A DNA stretch of 64,000 nt from Ptychodera flava (lineage: Eukaryota > Hemichordata > Enteropneusta > Ptychoderidae): positions 14,752,156 through 14,816,155 of the forward strand of contig NC_091930.1 in assembly GCF_041260155.1 (NCBI RefSeq). The letters run 5' to 3'. A program made the translations under genes and the position numbers. The first letter of the stretch is position 1; every line of letters begins with the position of its first letter. Below are positions 53,509 through 64,000 of the stretch, in pieces. The notes beneath the pieces were generated by a model. The model saw only the letters and a list, made by a program, of their open reading frames with translations, was not told where the DNA came from and searched no databases.

Positions 53509-54051
53509 AGATGTGTACCGTTAACCTTGCTCGTATTACCACCAGATGTGGCGTACCGAAGTCATCCTAGCTAACCTGCCGTATCGTGGCATTAAGCACA
53601 CTGAGTCGTGTGGCCGTGCAGACGGCATCGGTGTAGCAAAACTGCCAAACAAACAGACACTGACAGATTGCTGGTCTCAGCAGATCTCAAGGGAAAATGA
53701 ATAACATGATAGCTTCGTGAATATTGGATATTTGAAGTCCTATACAGATCAAATATTGGCATTTGCGATGTGATATTTGACTGACTATTTGTCAAGGACG
53801 GCATTAGCTCGCCGTCAGCAACCAATCAGCATTAGCCTTATGATAGACCCCAAATAGCAAATATAATGTTTTTAAAGATTTTCTGCAATTTTTACGCACC
53901 AAATTAAATTCTTGTGTTTTATATGCCCAAAGGGTATTTTTTTTAATTTCTCTTCATTTCAACAATGAGAACTAACATAGTTTAATATTGTTATTAAAAC
54001 AATCTGTAATTATTTCATTTTGTGCGTCTCTTTGCCTGTCTCTTTTTGCCA
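53509..54051. other. Intergenic between the two TRPC genes, no gene
   Basis: No motif-bearing frame; nothing else seen. Confidence 0.35.
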
Positions 54052-54440
54052 TGCATGCATGCATGCATGCATGCATGCATGCATGCATGCATGTATGGAT
54101 GGATGGATGGATGGATGGATGGATGTATGTATGTATGTATGTATGTATGTATGTATGTATGTATGTATGTATGTATGTATGTATGTATGTATGTATGTAT
54201 GTATGTATGTATGTATGTATGTATGTATGTATGTATGTATGTATGTATGTATGTATGTATGTATGTATGTATGTATGTATGTATGTATGTATGTATGTAT
54301 GTATGTATGTATGTATGTATGTATGTATGTATGTATGTATGTATGTATGTATGTGTATGTATGTATGTATGTATGTATGTATGTATGTTTGTATGTATGT
54401 ATGTTTGTATGTATGTATGTATGTATGTATGTATGTATGT
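54052..54440. repeat. Compound tetranucleotide array (GCAT)n-(GGAT)n-(GTAT)n
   Basis: GCAT units 54052-54092, GGAT 54096-54123, GTAT 54124-54440. Long frames in three phases (CMYVCMYV) are artefacts. Confidence 0.97.
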
Positions 54441-54812
54441 AGCAATTTATCTACTATCTATATATGCTTAGACATGGTAAATAGATATACATAAGTGAAT
54501 CCTTAATTTTGGAATGACATGACAGTCACATTCAAAACTGAGCAAAATGTAACCATGACAACCACTTCTTATACCTACATATATACACGCATGCCGTGCG
54601 GATGCCTGTACGAATGTGTGTATTGTTATTTATAAGCTTTGTAAGCTTGCCATATATGGGCATAAAGTGCATGCCTTGTTCACTACTTGACAGTCGTGCG
54701 TAACGTATATCTGAAATCCATGCTTGAGGTGACATAATTTCTTTAAAGAGTAGTGAAGACTATCAACTCTTTTTCACGTCTCAATATTGTGTAATGTCTT
54801 TCCGTGCATTAA

Positions 54813-55164
54813 GGAAGAACGCACCTCGGGGACAGACATTCGGACTCTCAAACTTTTACAATTCTCTTCTGATATACCACATGTGAGGGTTCATTTTAAA
54901 GCTCATGGTGAAATAAAACTTTTCACCGGCTTAGTTTTTCGAAATTCGAAAATTTTTATTTTTCTCCATAGAGTTAACACAGGGATGGCGGCCATTTTGA
55001 ATTTCCAATATCGGTAAATCTTGGGTAATTTGTTTCTCTAGTATCAAAGTTTGCACTGTGACCCCCTATTTTTATTCTTGATTTTGAAAGAGAATGATTG
55101 AAATATTCCTTGAGGAAAGTTAGAGCAAAAGTTTAAGTCTTTCACTTTCGAGGTGCATATCACC
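54813..55164 (-). mobile_element. MITE family 1, full-length copy with TTAA flanks
   Basis: TTAA at 54809-54812 and 55165-55168. Ends GGAAGAACGCACCTCG and CGAGGTGCATATCACC. Core GATGGCGGCCATTTTGAA. Confidence 0.85.
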
Positions 55165-55399
55165 TTAAGTACCTACTATGCCGGTGTTTAACTTTCAAAT
55201 GCCCGCTCTTGTAAACAGAACACCCGGCGTAAAGCAAACAGTTATGTTTAATTTACTGGAGTTCCTACGGCGAGCAAACACATTACAAACAGTAATGTGA
55301 AAGGCGGGTAAGCCGTCAGCAATCATAGTTTCACGGTGTGACCGACGCAACGGTCTGTGTTATAAATTCGGATATTTTGTACGTCACTCTCAGAGGAAG

Positions 55400-56523
55400 G
55401 TAAGTTCACTTGTATCTTGATCTTGCTTGATGAGTAGCGACAGTTTTGCTATCGTTGTCCGTCGTGGAGACGATACGCTCAGATAAGATTATTTAAGAAA
55501 ATCAGGATTTCATGTGATGGAAAAGAAATATATTGGTAGTGCCGACAAGAATCTTTAAATGAACTTATTGGTATAATTCGAATCGAAAGACGACTTTTAC
55601 AAGATAAACTGAATTACATATCCAGCAGTATTTTGAATATTGTACGAGTGCTTCGAGATATGACGCACTTATTTATACACTACCAACATTTATCAGTGTC
55701 CACAGACAGAGCCTTACGCGGAACAAGAATGTAGGAATATAACTATTGTGCAAATTGTTATGCCTCTTTGGGAAATATATGCGTCTTTAGAAATATATTT
55801 TTTGCCGTAAAAGACTCACTTTCAAGCCTGTTATCCTTGCATAAAAGCAAAACGCCGAATGTTGCATTCCACATGTCGTCATTTTACCACCGAGCAGGCA
55901 ATATTGACTTTCACTTAAAAACCCTTCCAATGCTTGGTGTGTCAACATCGCTTCGAAAGCAGAAACATGTCCATGTATGCGTTTAGCATTATCAGCAAGA
56001 GCCACTTGTTGCAACTGCGCATGTCGGTATTTTGACTACGATAACATCAGCGTTGTCGCAATGCATGTCAAATTTTTATTGGCACTTGTTTATATGTATA
56101 TCTGAATGTTCTGTTTTGTGGGTAAAATGTACCAAAAGACGGAGAATCAGCAACACAGATCAACATAACGATGTTATACCTGCATTGATCACTGTGCAAA
56201 TGTTCATTGACCCCGTTGTAGGATATATTATCGAAGCTGATGCCCCAGATCATATATTAAAATGAAAATTTAGGTTTGCATTCCTCAAAGTGGTGGCCCT
56301 GTTTTCCCATTGCAACAGCTTTCAGACTATTTCTGAACTTCACATTATGTAGTTCCAGACTCGAAGCAATACTGGATTGATTTTATAAAGTCGCGTATAT
56401 TAAATTATCGACTATTCAATTTTTACACCGTGACTGCACATTTTCTCTCCAGACAAACCTCCTACGCAGCAAATGTAACCATTGTACACAACGAAATACT
56501 CACAATTGTTTTTTTTTTGTCAG
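55400..56523 (+). other. Probable 5' UTR intron of TRPC gene 2
   Basis: Donor GAGGAAG|GTAAGTTC at 55400; acceptor TTTTTTTTTTGTCAG ending 56523, five bases before the ATG. Mirrors gene 1. No coding exon seen in between. Confidence 0.5.
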
Positions 56524-56528
56524 ACGCC

Positions 56529-56703
56529 ATGGATTCAGATTTAGAATCAGAGAGTCTAGAACAGCTATATCTGGCGGCCGTTGAGAAGGGAGACGTCCCT
56601 GCCGTGGAGTACGCAATGAAACATCAACATCTCATTAATGTGAACGTAAAAGACAGCAGTGGACGGAACGCCATGCAGATCGCTCTAGCCCACGGACATA
56701 TTG
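56529..56703 (+). CDS. TRPC: TRPC gene 2, coding exon 1
   Basis: 175 bases; ACGCCATGG context; donor CATATTG|GTAATG, followed at once by (GA)n. Encodes [14 protein letters not shown]. Confidence 0.88.
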
Positions 56704-56709
56704 GTAATG

Positions 56710-56800
<91 letters not shown>

Positions 56801-59800
56801 CAACCCCAGTCTGCTAGGTATTGATGGGGTCTCGGATGTGTACAAGGCTTAGACAAGGCTTAGGTATTTTAATTCATCGCCATACCGAGTCATTACGTCA
56901 ATGCAGGCTCATTACAGAAGCCCTGGTTCCAAACCTTTTAGGTTGCCGCACCACGTACATGTATTCTTGCTGAGTTTTATCTGTCATTTGTATTTCGTAC
57001 GCATAGACATTTTTGGATTCAGTAGGTTTTTCATCACAAATATGTAGGCTACAGTTACCTAATTTTTAGTGCGAACGGATTTTTGCACTTCTTAAAAATT
57101 TAGTGATCGCTTCCTACCATCAAATAACTCACAAGATTATGTTTTCGAGATAATGTATATTCTCGTTAGAAGATAGTAAAACCTATAATATTGCTTCTGT
57201 ACATGCATTGATTTGACTCTCGGTGATACATAGACTACTTTATATAACACAATATTGTTTAAAGTTCCCCTGAGCGAATCAGTAGGATAATCCAACGATG
57301 TGCATTTTCACCCTTCTAGAAATTTTGAAGATATTGTTGCTGTATAAAGTTCAAGTTAGCGATGCGCTGCTCCGTGCTGTAGATTTACAATTCCACAAAG
57401 CGGTGGAAATTCTGTGCGAACATTCCAAACGTTTGCTGGTAAGTTATGTGCATGAGTGTTTATATTATTCCTTCAATTATTCGGGTATAGATTAATATTA
57501 AACTTGTCGTTGAATTCTGACATCACAGGCTCTATTCATCTGTGACGTAAAATACTAATACAAATATCAGTAATTTGTGCATTGTGGAATATGTGTCATT
57601 GAACCTGATTTCTCATTACGTATGGTTGCTCATTAGCATATACAACACAGCTAGTGTTACAGTCATTACATGTAGATGTACGAACGTCAACAGTTCCCTG
57701 TACACCCCTGACACTACGTTGATCACACTTAGCAGCACACGGCATGAATACATGAATACTAATATCATGAAGTTTCAAAGCGCAACCAAAGTAAGAATAG
57801 GTGACGAAACCGAACACGTTTCTCCTTTCACTTTGCAGAAACACGGCATCGACATCATCAACGCTCGGTCAGACAACGAGGATTTCCACCCAGTCATCAC
57901 CCAATCATGCTGGCGGCACATCACAATAACTACGACATTATAAAGGTATGGTAATGGCTAATGAGGATTACGCCTCGGCTATGTCACTGCCTCGCGGTCA
58001 AATACATTTGTGACGTCATTATGATAATTACACGTTCAGTAATAAAAACAATTTATAAAAAACTGACAGTGAAACCAACTGAAAGATATCATGAAGATCA
58101 TAGAGAAGTATTAGGGTAGATAGATATAGATAGATAGAAAGACAGGCAGATAGATAGAAAGATAAATAGACTGATAGAAAGACATGGGTAAGGTAGATAG
58201 ATAGATGTAGATAGATGTATAGACAGGTAGATAGGTGGATAGATAAATAGACTGATAGATACTTATATTTGGAATTGGCAATAAAGTAAAGTAAAGAATA
58301 AAGTAAAGAATTATAAATAGATGGTTCGATAGATAGGTACAGTAGATAGGTAGATAGATGGATAGATAAATAGATCGATAGATTGGTAGGTAGTGAGCTA
58401 TGTCGGTAGATAGGTCCACGAGGTCAATAAATAGGTACGTTGAAAAAGGACTTGTGGACAGATATGCAAATTTATGGATGGGTTGATCGACTGACAGACG
58501 GACAAACAAACAAAGAAACAGGCTGACAGACGGACAGACCGACTTACAGACAGATAGATAAGAAATGAGAATACCTGTCACATGTATAACATCACAGAAA
58601 AAATTATAATGGTCGTTTTTCAGATCTTACTAAGTTATGGGGCAAGGATAGACGACCCGGAATCTGATAATTATGTCGACATTACTGCTAAACACACTTT
58701 ACAACATTCGTTGGGTACGCTACAAGTCTACAAAGCTTTGTGCAGCGAGGCCTACATCACTCTGACCAGCGTTGACCCGATTGACAGAGCTTTCGAGTTG
58801 AGTGACAAGCTGCGGGCGATTGGTCAGCGTGACACGGAGTTCAACGATGAATATGGTAATTTGGAAGACCAGTGTCAGAGCTTTGCTGCCGATTTACTGG
58901 CGCAGACGCGGAATAGCACGGAAACAAACACGGTTTTGACGTACAATCCAGAGCAGTGGAAAGACGCTGAAAAGATCGACGCGGACACGCCGCACAAAGC
59001 TTACATGGCCGTCAAATACCGACAAAAGAAGGTGAGACTACATCTGTCTAACGTGTCTTTTCTGTTGCTTCGAAAGGTTATTCAGAAGTTGGTTTACACT
59101 ATAGTGTCGCAAAGGAATCAGAGTGTAAGAAAGTTTGGGACTGAAATCTAGGCCTTTAAAATGAAGCACTAGCTCTGCCACATCAATCAGTGACAAAGAT
59201 GTTGACAAACTGTTTATTTTTGGTGAAAATGTTTTGTTTTGCAACCTGCTAGTAACTAACATAGCCTTTTAGCAGTTTCAAAGATACACGATGTCTAATT
59301 GCTTGTATAAGTATTATTGCGTTTTACAAAAATAAATACCATTGACATTAAAGCATGTTATTGATGGCAAGAGTTGTTAAAGTAGTGCGTTGCTGGAAAT
59401 TGAACTACTGAAAAATTTTACTCAAAATTTCCTGAGGCAAACTTCAAATTATTCCCTTTCAAACTCAGGAATAAAAATCAAGGTTGTTTGTTCAAGATTT
59501 AGCACTGGAGAAAAAGGTCACCCTTTATTTACTGACTCTTGAAATTTCAAATGGCCGCCATCCATATCTTAGCTCTGTGGACAAAAATATATTTTTGATT
59601 TTCACAAGATAAGATGGTGAAAAAGACACTCATAAATTGTGAAAGAAAGCATTGTATTGTAGAAGCTTGAGATCCCGACTATATCTTTCCCTGAGAGCAC
59701 ATTGTACTCGATATTCCGATATCTATATCGCTTGACTTTCTGCTTCGAAAGGCTGTATCAGCCGACATCACACGCATTCTCATCAAAATAAGCAACATTT

Positions 59801-60661
59801 CTGTTGTTCTGCCAATTTCTGTTACATGTATTTCTTGTACCATAGTTGTGGCCCATGCACACTGCCAACAGTTCCTAACACAGCGTTGGTACCGTGGACT
59901 GGATGACTGGAGACAACGGAGCAGTCTCTCTCGAATTCTAATCAGTCTCCTCGTCATGCTGTCATTTCCGATTCTCTCACTGGCCTACATCTTCATTCCA
60001 AGCAAGAGAATTGTCAACTTCCTCAGAGTACCGTAAGTGGTGTAGTGGTTAACTGTCTCGCGATCGGGAGTATCACAATATAATGGAATTCATCAAAAAC
60101 AGCTTTTATGATAGAAAATATGTTCTTATATAAAACGATTGGATGAATCAATGATACAGACATTAATTAAGTAAGAGCTAATAGTCAGAATCATGCTAAT
60201 TAATCATGCATTCACCACAGCCGTTCTGAAGCCTATTAATTAGATATACGGCATTTCGATGGTTCACAGCTACATCAAGTTCCTCATCCACACGGCATCC
60301 GCGCTGGCGTTTGGTCTGTTGATATTCCTCTCGCTCATGCGCATTGAAGACTGGATTGCCACCGGCAGATCAGTGGATTCCACCGAGTCACTGCAGAACA
60401 CCATCATCAGTGACAGCAGACGAGGTCATCCACCGACTGTAATTGAAATGATTATGTTTGCCTGGATCGTAGGTACAGTGTTTACTCTACTGCAGCTTGC
60501 AACCAGCCGGTGTTTTTGTTTTCGTCTACCCGTCTCTTTGCCCACCTGTCTGTTCGTCCTTTGATCTGCCATCTGCCCAACGCTTTCTATTTGTATCTCT
60601 CAATTATATGTCTGTCCTCTAACCCTCTCTCCCTCTCTCTCCCTCTCTCAATCCTTCCCAT

Positions 60662-60752
<91 letters not shown>

Positions 60753-61974
60753 CTGTTATGGCGACTTTGATCGACCGCATAACATAAAACTAGATTCTTT
60801 TAGTAAATGTGCAAGCACCTATTTGATCTGTTTAAACCCCACCTGACTGTTTGGCATCACAGTAATCAGCTATATCTTCAGGATGTAAGATTAAAGTATC
60901 AATGCGTTGCAATGCCTGACTTAGCGAGTCTTAAAAAAATTTAGTTGTACAATGATTATACATCAATTTAGCCATTACCCGGACCGTCCAACAAACTACC
61001 ACTTAACCAGCACGCGTGATGTCGTGATCGGGATTGATTGGGTGCCTGAAAATAGTGTATGTCTTCATATTCCATTGTCAATTTTCACACTGCAGGCATG
61101 ACTTGGAGGGAGATCAAGGAAATTTGGTCGCATGGCGCCGCGGACTTCACAGTGGACAGTTGGAATATCATGGATTTCATACAGCTGTCTCTTTATTGGA
61201 TGTCGTATGCACTGATATTGATTTCTTGGATTACGGTAAGAACCAATTATTACAATCATCTAGCGAGCATGCGCATGACGTAATCATATGCAAGGATATA
61301 TCGTGTGACAGTGCTGAGGAATGCAAGAGACAACACATTGAAACTTTTGATTCTGGTTTATATTTTACTTGGTTCGAAGAGACACATTCCTGGCGGCGTA
61401 AAGTCGTGGGCAATTTTCGACGGGTCAATTTTGTAGTAGAAAGTGAAAAATTAGTGAATTAGGTCTGGACACAAATAGCAACCGAAGACTCGAAATAATG
61501 AACGTTATTTTGTAAGTGTTACTTCACTCAAAGAAAAGAAACGGGATTCTGAGTGTGTAAGTAGGGTGTACGATGCGCTGACACCACGTGCGGTGAACAC
61601 GATACTCATAGAACATCGCTGGCCAGTAGTTTACGGCCAGTGTAGTGAGATTTCAATGCATCAGTTTGGCCTGTTTTCATTGACGAATCTTTATCGCAAA
61701 GTCAGTCCAAATCGTGAGCATGCTCAGTTGAATGTGATACATGCAAATTTGTATCTGTTTGACGATAGCAAAATTTTGGCAGGGCGAACCGGACACTGAT
61801 GTGTCAGTACAACGTTATGAATTTTACATTGTATCTTCTTTGGGGAAAGTACACAACACAACACAATCAACGAAGCACAGCGTGTGTTAACAGAGGCTTA
61901 GCATCGCAAGTAATAAATTATGCAAATCATTTCAGCTGTTATCCATCATAATCATCATCATCATCACCACCTCT

Positions 61975-62016
<42 letters not shown>

Positions 62017-63872
62017 GCCATCATGACATGATCATCATCATGATCATCATCACCATCATCCAATCATCCACATTCACAAATATTATTGACAAATGTTCAT
62101 TTCGCGACATAGAACGAGTCACTCAGGCTGGATTCTACGACAAAAGAATATTTGTTTTTATTTTGCTTCGCAGTGGCGCACGACTTACAGCCACCTGAGC
62201 GAGACGGGTGAACTCCAACGTTCAAAGCGACAAACGGGTGATGAATTGGAAGTTTACATGACCACGAACGTCGTGTCTGATCTGCAAAGTTATATCGACA
62301 TCGCCGTCCAGAACATTACCTCTCACACGGTAGATGTACACCGATCACAGCTCGACCTCTTCATCAACACTCTGGTGAACAACTTCAGCTGCTTGGCCTG
62401 TGCGAATGACGGCAACCACGAGACAGAAAACGGAATTCAGGACTTTTTGGAAGAGTTCACGCAGGGTAATTACGTCATCGAGTCGAGACTATTATGGGAT
62501 GCATTCGACCCGGAACTCGTATCGGAAGGTATCTTTGCACTGGCTAACATCATCAGCTTTCTGCGTCTGATCAACATCGTTATAGTCAGCAAGCAAGTTG
62601 GCCCGCTGCAGATTTCTTTGTGGGGAATGGTAAACGACATACTAAAGTTCCTGGCCATATTCTGTTTCGTCTTGATCGCATTCGCTGTCGGCTTGACGCA
62701 GCTCTATAAGTTTTACTCGGCGCTCTCGGTGCTGGAGTGTCGGTCTGCCGACGACAGCGAACCCGGCTGTTATGACGGCTTCACCAGGTAAGTCGTGGCC
62801 GATTGTCTATAAAGAAAACGTTTGCCTTCTAACTCCCCTAACTGTGTATACTTGGTCGATATTGATTGCAGGGTGCTCGGAAAGTTTAAAGTTTATGTAT
62901 TATTAGGATGACAGAAGGCCAATTTTACGTAGAAGAGCTATTTACTTTCTGACTGACATGCTTAAGGCATAACAAAAATATTGTATTTTTTCCGTTAAAA
63001 TGCCCTTGGGAAATAGGGTAGGTCTTTTGGGAACTTTTTACTTACTTTTTATTTGGTAAAGTCTTGCATGATTTTATAAAATGCGAAAGCAGCTTTAGGT
63101 ACGAAGGGTTTAGAATTGGATGGGTCAGTGTATCAGAAACACACAGATATTTTTGTTTGTCCCAATATATAGTTTGTACATTTTGTGAGATGACTGAATT
63201 TTAGTACAAGCTGACATTAGATCGTGTAATTTCACTCATACAGTTTTGGTCATTCACTGATTTAACACTCCTGTAACGAGGTATCTTTTGTTCGGCATCT
63301 CTATCTATCATGAACACCTTCATCATTCAGCCCGCCCAGTCATCTATGGACTCTTATAGGTTGACGTTGTCTTTAAAGGTATACAGTCACCTTTAATCTA
63401 AATATGCCCATATATGATCAAAGGGACGTTCCTTTGTATTCAAAATGCCCATGTGAGGGCGCTGTTTTTAAAGAGCGGCCACCTGCTTAAAATCTGCGAT
63501 TGGTTGGATTTTCTCTTTCCATGGTAACTGTGGCAAAATTGGAACAGGTGACAGTATGCCTTTAATTGAATTCACTTTCCGTGAACCAACGTCGTTGAAA
63601 CGCTACGTGTACAGGGGTATATATAAACCAATATCTTACGTCACTCTGAGTGTCCTCATTTTCTATTCCTGTGCAGTTTTGGCACCACTGTGAAGATATT
63701 GTTTTGGAATCTCTTCGGCTACATCAACTTGAACGTTATCGGAGTGGAGGCGAATCACGTGTTCACAGAGGGCGTGGGGGAATTTTCCTACGCGGCCTAT
63801 CACGTGATTGGTGTTCTCATCCTATTGAATGCCCTGATCGCTATGATGAGTAACACGTACAGTAGGATTGAG
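56529..63872 (+). CDS. TRPC: TRPC-family cation channel, gene 2 (3' end beyond window)
   Basis: Nine coding exons parallel gene 1 exon by exon; four of the nine lengths are identical (203, 140, 196 for S1-S2, S3, pore; others differ by whole codons once two missing bases are counted). Starts [20 protein letters not shown], an ankyrin-type region; linker [35 protein letters not shown]1 [18 protein letters not shown]3 [14 protein letters not shown]; ~113-residue S3-S4 linker with NIT and NFS sequons; [20 protein letters not shown]; pore [14 protein letters not shown]6 [19 protein letters not shown] box and C-terminus lie past 64,000. Frame breaks: one C missing at 57900-57902 and one T at 59846-59847, both against gene 1 and the TRPC consensus. 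Tandem duplicate of gene 1, 3.5 kb downstream. Confidence 0.92.
56710..56796. repeat. (GA)n microsatellite at a splice donor
   Basis: Pure GA tract starting six bases after the exon 1 donor GT of TRPC gene 2. Confidence 0.97.
57320..57438 (+). CDS. TRPC: TRPC gene 2, coding exon 2
   Basis: 119 bases, one codon shorter than in gene 1. [20 protein letters not shown]. Acceptor ACCCTTCTAG, donor TTGCTG|GTAAGT. Confidence 0.87.
57839..57945 (+). CDS. TRPC: TRPC gene 2, coding exon 3 (one base short)
   Basis: 107 bases against 108 in gene 1. [20 protein letters not shown], then the frame slips at CCC 57900-57902; past it [14 protein letters not shown] is in the correct frame. Confidence 0.87.
58118..58580. 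repeat. Degenerate (GATA)n/(GACA)n tract with a 34-bp LINE tail inside
   Basis: GATA and GACAGAC units; 58261-58294 is identical to the reverse complement of 15991-16024, the 3' end of the LINE in the NHL gene. Intron 3 of TRPC gene 2. Confidence 0.85.
58624..59031 (+). CDS. TRPC: TRPC gene 2, coding exon 4
   Basis: 408 bases, 136 codons. [20 protein letters not shown] to [13 protein letters not shown]. Acceptor GTCGTTTTTCAG, donor AAGAAG|GTGAGA. Confidence 0.9.
59395..59712 (+). mobile_element. MITE family 1, diverged copy
   Basis: Contains TTCAAACTCAGGAATAAAAA and CAAATGGCCGCCATCCAT; ends CTGAGAGCACATTGTACTC. Intron 4 of TRPC gene 2. Confidence 0.7.
59846..60032 (+). CDS. TRPC: TRPC gene 2, coding exon 5 (one base short)
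   Basis: 187 bases against 188. Acceptor CTTGTACCATAG is followed by TTGTGGCC where TTTGTGGCC (FVA) would be in frame. Then [20 protein letters not shown] and pre-S1 [18 protein letters not shown]. Confidence 0.87.
60270..60472 (+). CDS. TRPC: TRPC gene 2, coding exon 6 (S1-S2)
   Basis: 203 bases. [20 protein letters not shown] and [14 protein letters not shown]. Acceptor GGTTCACAG, donor ATCGTAG|GTACAG. Confidence 0.9.
60662..60749. repeat. (CT)n microsatellite
   Basis: About 88 bases of CT, intron 6 of TRPC gene 2. Confidence 0.97.
61096..61235 (+). CDS. TRPC: TRPC gene 2, coding exon 7 (S3)
   Basis: 140 bases. [21 protein letters not shown]3 [18 protein letters not shown]. Acceptor TTCACACTGCAG, donor ATTACG|GTAAGA. 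Confidence 0.9.
61949..62056. repeat. (ATC)n microsatellite
   Basis: CAT/ATC triplets with interruptions, intron 7 of TRPC gene 2, ~120 bases before exon 8. Poly-His frame is an artefact. Confidence 0.95.
62174..62787 (+). CDS. TRPC: TRPC gene 2, coding exon 8 (S3-S4 linker, S4, S5)
   Basis: 614 bases. [13 protein letters not shown], long linker, [21 protein letters not shown]4 [21 protein letters not shown]5 [19 protein letters not shown]. Donor CACCAG|GTAAGT is strong, unlike gene 1. Confidence 0.92.
63372..63564. mobile_element. MITE with TTTAAAGG ends
   Basis: Left TTTAAAGGTATACAGTCACC, right GGTGACAGTATGCCTTTAA: inverted ends with TTAA. Interior differs from family 2 although the outer AAGGTATA is alike. 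Intron 8 of TRPC gene 2. Confidence 0.8.
63677..63872 (+). CDS. TRPC: TRPC gene 2, coding exon 9 (pore and S6)
   Basis: 196 bases. [54 protein letters not shown]. Acceptor TTCCTGTGCAG, donor ATTGAG|GTCAGT. Confidence 0.92.
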
Positions 63873-63940
63873 GTCAGTGCTTTTTCCTAGTTCAAGGAAC
63901 TTGCAGAAAAAAGTGCGCCAAGCCTTTGTATCAGATTTAA

Positions 63941-64000
63941 GGTAGTATGCGCCTCGAAAGTGAAAGACTTTTCCTCAGACTTTCGTCCAAGAATATTGCA
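63941..64000 (+). mobile_element. MITE family 1, left end cut by the window
   Basis: TTAA at 63937-63940 then GGTAGTATGCGCCTCGAAAG. Intron after exon 9 of TRPC gene 2. Confidence 0.75.

Noticed and set aside
53972..54494. Open frames up to 168 codons in several phases
   Set aside because: Entirely the (GTAT)n array (CMYVCMYV, HTYIHTYI).
61034..61462. 142-codon plus-strand frame
   Set aside because: Wrong phase over TRPC gene 2 exon 7 and into the intron.
61920..62198. Poly-His frame
   Set aside because: (ATC)n microsatellite, intronic.

Overview
This is a stretch of animal (metazoan) nuclear genome. It has spliced genes with GT-AG introns of 0.1-5 kb, AT-rich intergenic DNA, many long microsatellites and a heavy load of transposon debris. 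The protein families (TRPC channels, a TIR-domain protein, an NHL-repeat protein) together with Tigger, Penelope-like and CR1/L2-like elements suggest a marine invertebrate, perhaps a deuterostome such as a hemichordate, echinoderm or amphioxus. That placement is inference; nothing seen fixes the species.

Layout. 0-9 kb: the 3' part of a Tigger-type transposase, a large fold-back repeat, one copy of a ~1.5-kb diverged duplication, and microsatellites with an inserted MITE. 9.2-12.5 kb (minus strand): a TIR-domain gene rebuilt from two coding exons with a CACGTG + CCAAT promoter; a Penelope-like fragment sits in its intron. 15-20.9 kb (minus strand): a five-exon NHL-repeat (beta-propeller) gene with a Gln/Pro/Ser-rich N-terminus; a truncated LINE lies in its last intron. 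21-24 kb: a second LINE fragment between 63-bp direct repeats, then the second copy of the duplication. 24-30 kb: no gene recognised. 30.2-31.7 kb: an intronless-coding, charged, coiled-coil-like orphan gene. 32-37.9 kb: no gene recognised.

38.3-53.0 kb and 56.5-63.9 kb hold two tandem TRPC cation-channel genes in the same orientation. Their exon boundaries, phases and most exon lengths match one to one: N-terminal ankyrin-type region, TRP_2-like linker, six transmembrane segments, LFWNLFG pore helix and [10 protein letters not shown]6. The first gene is complete, through the EWKFSR TRP box, a calmodulin/IP3R-binding-type helix and an acidic tail. The second runs off the window after S6. Both have an unusually long S3-S4 extracellular linker.

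Five one-base frame breaks, each in a short homopolymer, interrupt otherwise well-conserved coding exons of four different host genes, and the Tigger transposase shows a similar one. The simplest reading is consensus/homopolymer error in the assembly rather than four pseudogenes. The most interesting signals are the duplicated TRPC pair with its long extracellular loop, a (CT)n microsatellite that forms the splice acceptor of a TRPC regulatory exon, three copies of a shared minus-strand promoter, and a 1.85-kb non-autonomous element with ~305-bp nested-palindromic inverted repeats.
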